Assembly (NCBI RefSeq): GCF_004322705.1
Contig: NZ_SIZZ01000001.1
Span: forward strand, 1,550,001 to 1,614,000
From: Dyella terrae
GTDB lineage: Bacteria > Pseudomonadota > Gammaproteobacteria > Xanthomonadales > Rhodanobacteraceae
Length of the DNA: 64,000 nucleotides
Direction of reading: 5' to 3'
Part shown: positions 59,258 to 64,000 of the stretch, in pieces
How the letters are laid out: every line of letters begins with the position of its first letter
How positions within the stretch are numbered: the first letter of the stretch is position 1
Translations under genes and position numbers: made by a program
Notes under the pieces: generated by a model
What the model saw: only the letters and a program-made list of their open reading frames with translations
Database searches by the model: none
Told to the model about the DNA's origin: nothing

Positions 59258-60811
59258 TCAGTCGACGATGTTCACCTTCAAGCGCTCGATACGTGCACCG
59301 TCCATGGCAACCACCTCGAAATCCAGGCCTTCGCTGGCGAGGCGATCGCCCACGCCCGGCAGGCGTCCAAGCTGTTGCAGCACATAGCCGGCCAGTGTCG
59401 AAAAACTCCCATCGCTGCTGAGCTGGCGATTGAGCAGATGCTCCACGCGACGCAGATCCAGGCTGGCATCGATCAGCCAGGTGCCGTCCGCTTCCTGCAC
59501 GGCCGCCGGATCGCCGCTGTCCTCATCCGGGAACTCGCCAGCGATGACTTCGAGCACGTCGGTGGGCGTCACCAGGCCGAGCACGCTACCGTACTCGTCG
59601 ACCACCAGGGCCACCTGCAACGGCGAGCGACGAAACTCATCGATCAGGCGCAGGACACTGAGCGATTCGAGCACGGTCATGGGCCGGCGCACGACGTTGT
59701 CGACATCGATCCGCCCGTGTTCGAGCAGGCTCGCAAGCAGATCGCGCGACGACGCCACACCAATGAGCTGATCCAGATCGTCGCCGGCCACCGGCAACCA
59801 GTGATGCGTGGACGAAGTGACTTCCGCGCGCAACAGCTCGGCACTTTCGCGCGGATCGACCCAGCTGATTTCCGGACGCGGCGTCATGATCGACCGCACC
59901 GGGCGATGCGCCAGATCCAGCACGCCCTGCACCATCGCCAGCTCGTCCTTGCCGAATACCGCCATGCCGGTTTCTGCCACCGTCGCGGACGCCTTCGGCA
60001 CGTCTTCCTCTTCTTCACCGCCGGCGCCGAGCAGCTTCAGCACCGCGCGTGCCGTGCGATCGCGCAGGTTGCGCGGACTGCTGAACAGGCTGCGCTGGCG
60101 GTTGCGGCGCATGGTCTGGTTAAAGAACTCGATCATGATCGAGAAGCCAATCGCGGCGTACAGGTAACCCTTCGGAATGTGGAAACCGAAGCCCTCGGCC
60201 ACCAGGCTGAAACCGATCATCAGCAGGAACGACAGGCACAGGATCACCACCGTCGGACGCGCGCTGACGAAATTGGTCAGCGGCTTGCTCGCACTGATCA
60301 TTAGGATCATCGCCACAACCACGGCGATCATCATCACCGACAGGTGGTCGACCATGCCGACGGCGGTGATCACCGAGTCAAGCGAGAACACGGCATCGAG
60401 TACGACGATCTGCGTGACGACCAGCCAGAATCGTGCATGCACGCGATTGGCGTTTTCATGTTCGTCACTGGATTCAAGCCGCTCGTGCAGCTCCAGTGTC
60501 GCCTTGAACAACAGGAAGATGCCGCCCAGCAACAGAATGATGTCGCGCCAGGAAAGCGAGAAGCCGTTCCAGGTGAGGATGGGCGTGGTCAGTTTGACCA
60601 GCCAGGACATGGCACCCAGCAGGGCCAGACGCATGAACAGCGCCAGGCTCAGGCCCATGATGCGCGCGCGATCGCGCTGATGCGGCGGGAGCTTGTCCGC
60701 CAGAATGGCGATGAAAACAAGATTGTCGATACCCAGCACAATCTCGAGCACCACGAGGGTGAGGAGACCTGCCCAGGCAGTCGGGTCAGCCAACCAGTCG
60801 AAAGCGAACAT
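59258..60811 (-). CDS. TerC-family membrane protein with CBS and CorC domains
   Basis: The 517-residue protein starts [20 protein letters not shown]. The TerC part (about 1-240) has seven helices with acidic residues in membrane segments ([35 protein letters not shown]), which suit metal transport. A CBS pair spans about 300-425 ([34 protein letters not shown]), and a CorC/HlyC transporter-associated domain covers the C-terminus. The architecture equals E. coli YoaE/YegH. TerC proteins export Mn or Ca in known cases; a manganese riboswitch upstream was looked for and not found. Confidence 0.92.
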   Translation of the reverse strand: MFAFDWLADPTAWAGLLTLVVLEIVLGIDNLVFIAILADKLPPHQRDRARIMGLSLALFMRLALLGAMSWLVKLTTPILTWNGFSLSWRDIILLLGGIFLLFKATLELHERLESSDEHENANRVHARFWLVVTQIVVLDAVFSLDSVITAVGMVDHLSVMMIAVVVAMILMISASKPLTNFVSARPTVVILCLSFLLMIGFSLVAEGFGFHIPKGYLYAAIGFSIMIEFFNQTMRRNRQRSLFSSPRNLRDRTARAVLKLLGAGGEEEEDVPKASATVAETGMAVFGKDELAMVQGVLDLAHRPVRSIMTPRPEISWVDPRESAELLRAEVTSSTHHWLPVAGDDLDQLIGVASSRDLLASLLEHGRIDVDNVVRRPMTVLESLSVLRLIDEFRRSPLQVALVVDEYGSVLGLVTPTDVLEVIAGEFPDEDSGDPAAVQEADGTWLIDASLDLRRVEHLLNRQLSSDGSFSTLAGYVLQQLGRLPGVGDRLASEGLDFEVVAMDGARIERLKVNIVD

Positions 60812-61004
60812 GGGTCAGACGCCTTGGCGCCTACATCCTCCTGAAAAGGTTGCCCACTATACAGGCTGTGCCTGCTCCCTTCGTGCGTCCCGGTCACGCA
60901 TACCCGTGCCAAAGGGCAGGATTGCGCCGGGACGAAGCGGACGGCTAGCGTGTCATCGGCGGTAGACGGCGCGTTTTGCTGCCGCCCTGCCGCAGGAACA
61001 CGCC

Positions 61005-61814
61005 ATGGAAGCACTTCGTATTGACTCCGCCTTCACATCCAGCACGCCGCCGGCATCACCGCCTCGGCTCCCGTCGATCTGGGCAGCACTCGGGCTGATC
61101 GTTTTCTACTTCGTCCTGCAGTTCGCTGTCGGTGCCGTCGTCGGCCTGGTGATGGCGGTAACACTGGGCGTGCATGGCGGCAGCCATGTGCAAGCCAGGA
61201 TTCACGAGGCGCTGACCCGCCCTGACATCAGCGCGGTCATGGTCATGCTCACCCTGGTGATTTCGGCGGCCATCACCCTGGTGCTGGCACGCCGGCTGTG
61301 GCCCTCGATGTGGCAACTGTCTGCACCACCCGGCTTCGGCTTCGCCGCGCCGCGCCACACGGGTTACTTCGTCATTGCGTTCGCAGCGGGCCTTGCCCTG
61401 CCCTTCATCGGCGGACTGCTCACGCAGTGGCTGGCACAAGGGCACGAAGTAAGCCAGGACATTAAGCAACTGGGGGCGACCGCATCGCCAGCCATACGCA
61501 TTCCGCTGGCCCTGCTGATCGTGACGCTGGGGCCTTTGGTGGAAGAAGTCCTGTTCCGTGGCGTGTTGTTGTCCGCGCTAAGCCGCCGCACCTCGATGTG
61601 GGTGGCCGGCCTGCTGAGCGCGGCGCTGTTCGCCTGCGTGCACCTGCCCGACCTGGCCTTCCTCTGGTACGCGATTCCCAACTTGTTGCTGCTCGGCTGC
61701 GTCCTGGCGTGGCTGCGGATTCAGTCCGGCTCGATCTGGCCGGCGGTGCTGACGCACGGCGTCAACAACGCGCTGGCCGTCGTGTCCTGGTTCGTGATGA
61801 CCCAGGGTAGCTGA
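61005..61814 (+). CDS. CPBP intramembrane metalloprotease
   Basis: The 269-residue protein starts MEALRIDSAFTSSTPPASPP and has about eight membrane helices. The CPBP (Abi) motifs are PLVEEVLFRGVLLSAL (EExxxR), FACVHLPDL and THGVNNALAV, which form the diglutamate/His metal site. In bacteria these enzymes process bacteriocin or membrane substrates, and eukaryotic Rce1 cuts CaaX proteins. No bacteriocin gene adjoins it. It is convergent with maf with a 2-base gap. Confidence 0.92.
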   Translation: MEALRIDSAFTSSTPPASPPRLPSIWAALGLIVFYFVLQFAVGAVVGLVMAVTLGVHGGSHVQARIHEALTRPDISAVMVMLTLVISAAITLVLARRLWPSMWQLSAPPGFGFAAPRHTGYFVIAFAAGLALPFIGGLLTQWLAQGHEVSQDIKQLGATASPAIRIPLALLIVTLGPLVEEVLFRGVLLSALSRRTSMWVAGLLSAALFACVHLPDLAFLWYAIPNLLLLGCVLAWLRIQSGSIWPAVLTHGVNNALAVVSWFVMTQGS

Positions 61815-61816
61815 CG

Positions 61817-62383
61817 TTAGCCCGGACGGACGCCGAAACGGCGCAGCAGTCGCGCCGTCTCATACACGGGCAAACCCATCACGCCGGTGAAACTGCCTTC
61901 GAGGTGCTCGATCAGGGTCGCGCCGCGACCCTGGATCGCATACGCGCCGGCGCGGCCGAACGGTTCGCCGCTGGCCACGTACGCGGCGATGTCGTCGTCA
62001 CTCAGTGACGCGAAACGAACGCGCGACACGCACACCTCGCTTTCCGCGCGCGTGCCCTGAACTGCCCAGACCACCGAGATGGTCTCGTGCGTGCGCCCGG
62101 AAAGTCGCTTGAGCATCGCGGTGGCATCGGCCGCATCGGCCGGCTTGCCGAATACTTCGTCGTCGAGCACCACCTCGGTATCCGCACTCAGCACGATGGC
62201 GTCGGCAGGCAACCCCGCCATGCCCGCCCGCGCCTTGTCACGCGCGACGCGACTGACGTAGTGCACCGGCGATTCGTCCGGTGACCGCACTTCCGGCACA
62301 TCCACGTTGACCGCCTCGAAGGCGATGCCGATCTGCTCCAGCAACTGGCGACGACGCGGCGACTGCGAGGCGAGATAGAGCAT
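61817..62383 (-). CDS. maf: Maf-family nucleotide pyrophosphatase
   Basis: Maf hydrolyses dTTP, UTP or modified pyrimidine triphosphates and may limit septation. The 188-residue protein starts MLYLASQSPRRRQLLEQIGI, the SxSPRR-type phosphate loop, with VLSADTEVVLDDEVFGKP and the later GRAGAYAIQGRGATLIEHLEG. The GKP and the IQGRGA segment fit the YhdE type. The CoA-transferase gene lies 35 bases upstream on the same strand. Confidence 0.95.
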   Translation of the reverse strand: MLYLASQSPRRRQLLEQIGIAFEAVNVDVPEVRSPDESPVHYVSRVARDKARAGMAGLPADAIVLSADTEVVLDDEVFGKPADAADATAMLKRLSGRTHETISVVWAVQGTRAESEVCVSRVRFASLSDDDIAAYVASGEPFGRAGAYAIQGRGATLIEHLEGSFTGVMGLPVYETARLLRRFGVRPG

Positions 62384-62418
62384 GCGGGATCCTTGTCAGA
62401 ACGGTCGGAGGTTTTCCA

Positions 62419-63930
62419 TTACGGACGCATGTCGCCCTTCTCGACGAAGCGCTCATGCCACGACAGCGCTTCGGCCAGCAGGTGCGGCGTGTGCTTGCCC
62501 TTGCTGTCGCGGAAGGCGCGATCGAAATAATCCTGCAACAGCGGGCGATAGTCCGGGTGGGCACAGTGGCGGATGATCGCATGCGCACGCTGACGCGGCG
62601 ACAGGCCCCGCAGGTCGGCGAGTCCTTGCTCGGTCACCAGGATGGAAACGTCATGCTCGGTGTGATCGACATGACTGACCATCGGCACAATGCACGACAC
62701 CGCGCCATGCTTGGCGGTGCTTGGCGTCAGGAAGCACGACATGAAGCCGTTGCGGGCGAAGTCACCCGAACCGCCAATGCCGTTGATGATGCTGGTGCCC
62801 GCGACATGCGTGGAATTGACGTTGCCGTAGATGTCCGCTTCCACCATGCCGTTCATGGCGATGCAACCCAGGCGGCGCACCAGTTCCGGATGATTGGATA
62901 TCTCCTGCGTACGCAGGATGATGCGCGAACGGAAGAACTCCAGGTCGGCAAGGAACTGGTCGATGCCCTTCGGACTGAGCGAGAACGAGGTGGCGGAAGC
63001 GACTTTCAACACGCCCTGCGCCAGCAAGTCGAGCATGCCGTCCTGGATCACTTCGGTGAAGGCGGTCAGCCCCCTGAAGCCCGCCTCGCGCAAGCCTGCA
63101 AGCACCGCGTTGGCGATGTTGCCCACGCCCGACTGCAGCGGCAGCAACTCCGGCGGAATGCGACCGCGCGCGATCTCGTGGCGGAAGAATTCGATCAGGT
63201 GGCCCGCGATCTGACGCGAGGTTTCATCTACCGGCGCGAATGCGCTGTTGCGATCCGGCGCATGCGTTTCAACGACCGCAATGACCTTTTCCGGATCGCA
63301 GCGAAGGTAAGGTTCGCCAATGCGATCGTCCGGGTTCACCAGCGGAATCGGCTTACGGTGCGGCGGCAACGCCGTGCCGTAGTAAATGTCGTGCATGCCG
63401 TCCAGCTCGGACGGCTGCCAGTGATTGACCTCGATGATCACTTTGTCGGCGAGGTCCAGCCAGGTTTTGTTGTTGCCGACCGACGACGATGGCACCAGGC
63501 GACCGTCAGGCAGGATCGCCGTCGCCTCGATGATCGCCAGGTCCAGCTTGCCGAACAGGCCAAACCACGCGTACTGCGCGACATGGCTCAGATGGATGTC
63601 GATGTAATCCATTTCACCGCGATTGATGCGGCCACGCAGCTCCGGATCGGACTGATACGGCAGACGCAGATCGATCCCATCCGCGCGGGCCAGTGCGCCA
63701 TCGAGCTCCGGCGCGGTCGATGCGCCCGTCAGCACACGGACGCGAAACGCTTCACCATGCTGGTGCGACGCCGTCATGCGCGCGGCCAGAGCCTGCGGGA
63801 CAGCCTTGGGATAGCCCGCCCCGGTGAAGCCGCTCATGCCGATGGTCATGCCCGGATCGATCAACTCCGCGGCCTGTTCCGCCGACATCACCTTGGCGCC
63901 CAGACCGGCGTGGTGAATGCGCTGCTCCAT
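62419..63930 (-). CDS. Acetyl-CoA hydrolase/succinyl-CoA:acetate CoA-transferase family
   Basis: The 503-residue protein starts MEQRIHHAGLGAKVMSAEQA. GMTIGMSGFTGAGYPKAVPQ and the catalytic Glu region GLTAFTEVIQDG (residue about 294) match family I CoA-transferases including AarC, ScpC and Cat1. NGMVEADIYGNVNSTHVAGT and GIGGSGDFARNGF are the CoA-site segments. It probably moves CoA between acetate and succinate or propionate; the specific pair cannot be read. It precedes maf. The last 70 bases of the window upstream show only a possible promoter and, at 63991, CACAGCGGCC, which might begin another palindromic repeat. Confidence 0.9.
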   Translation of the reverse strand: MEQRIHHAGLGAKVMSAEQAAELIDPGMTIGMSGFTGAGYPKAVPQALAARMTASHQHGEAFRVRVLTGASTAPELDGALARADGIDLRLPYQSDPELRGRINRGEMDYIDIHLSHVAQYAWFGLFGKLDLAIIEATAILPDGRLVPSSSVGNNKTWLDLADKVIIEVNHWQPSELDGMHDIYYGTALPPHRKPIPLVNPDDRIGEPYLRCDPEKVIAVVETHAPDRNSAFAPVDETSRQIAGHLIEFFRHEIARGRIPPELLPLQSGVGNIANAVLAGLREAGFRGLTAFTEVIQDGMLDLLAQGVLKVASATSFSLSPKGIDQFLADLEFFRSRIILRTQEISNHPELVRRLGCIAMNGMVEADIYGNVNSTHVAGTSIINGIGGSGDFARNGFMSCFLTPSTAKHGAVSCIVPMVSHVDHTEHDVSILVTEQGLADLRGLSPRQRAHAIIRHCAHPDYRPLLQDYFDRAFRDSKGKHTPHLLAEALSWHERFVEKGDMRP

Positions 63931-64000
63931 CGTTCTACCTCAAGCCAGAAAATCCGGTGATGGTACGCCCGCAGGCGTTACGACGGGCTTCACAGCGGCC

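Noticed and set aside
60812-61004. Manganese (yybP-ykoY) riboswitch ahead of the TerC gene
   Set aside because: TerC genes often have one, but the conserved loops could not be found; only a short GGCGCC-AA-GGCGTC hairpin is present.
62455-63960. Open frame of 501 codons antisense to the CoA-transferase gene
   Set aside because: Shadow of a well-supported coding region.
1-64000. CRISPR arrays, prophage, integrases, insertion sequences, tRNA or rRNA genes
   Set aside because: No regularly spaced direct repeats, no transposase or phage protein, and no cloverleaf or rRNA sequence was recognised; the repeats present are palindromic intergenic units.

Overview
The window is a gene-dense, high-GC chromosomal segment of a gammaproteobacterium of the order Xanthomonadales, most likely Rhodanobacteraceae (Luteibacter, Dyella or Rhodanobacter type). 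The pointers are an N-acetylornithine carbamoyltransferase (the xanthomonad arginine route) beside argG, a DksA with a long Lys/Ala/Pro tail, a degenerate FimX-type c-di-GMP receptor, ohrR placed directly before ohr, and an ubiG-gph-mtaD block. These assignments come from reading the translated sequence; no database search was possible. I see no phage, insertion sequence, CRISPR array, rRNA or tRNA. It is mostly core genome, broken up by a family of palindromic intergenic repeats.

Layout. 1-4568 (minus): an arginine cluster (argF', a PaiB-like and an OsmC-like gene, argG, and the start of an acetyltransferase), preceded by what looks like a leader-peptide attenuator, then a glycine-zipper envelope protein. 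4794-10517 (mostly plus): cysS, sufE, dksA (minus), yidD, pyrC and an M23 peptidase. 10572-15507 (minus): folE2 and an operon-like run mtaD, yciI-like, ubiG, gph, phytoene-synthase-like. 15850-19771: efp diverges from its modifying enzyme gene epmB, followed by fimX. 20441-24071 (minus): ffh and rpsP-rimM-trmD-rplS. 24165-32117: ypjD-like and GST (plus); then radA, alr, dnaB and the rpsF-rpsR-rplI operon with a candidate S6:S18 leader; then iscA.

32268-38391 (plus): asnS, a MalM-like lipoprotein, a small membrane protein, and a module (atypical SDR, aminomuconate-semialdehyde-type dehydrogenase, beta carbonic anhydrase, RidA) that fits the lower kynurenine/tryptophan degradation pathway. 38458-42333 (minus): a tiny His-rich secreted protein, hutG, gor and a DadA-like oxidase. 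42386-45773 (plus): two tandem paralogous secreted proteins of unknown function with ChaN/TIKI-like motifs, then an NlpC/P60 lipoprotein. 45873-46777: the ohrR-ohr peroxide-response pair with a clear operator. 46844-64000: slyD, an MFS transporter, several methyltransferases, the RNA helicases rhlE and deaD, rimJ-fghA, an SDR, ygiD, YkgJ-like, ypfJ, MAPEG, TerC-CBS, CPBP protease, maf and an acetyl-CoA hydrolase/transferase-family gene.

The observations most worth following are the candidate arginine attenuator (3565-3730), the dispersed palindromic repeats (including a perfect 39-bp inverted repeat and a tandem copy of about 250 bp) that run into the stop codons of ffh and iscA, the duplicated secreted pair at 42386-45129, and the zinc-ligand-poor, histone-tailed DksA.
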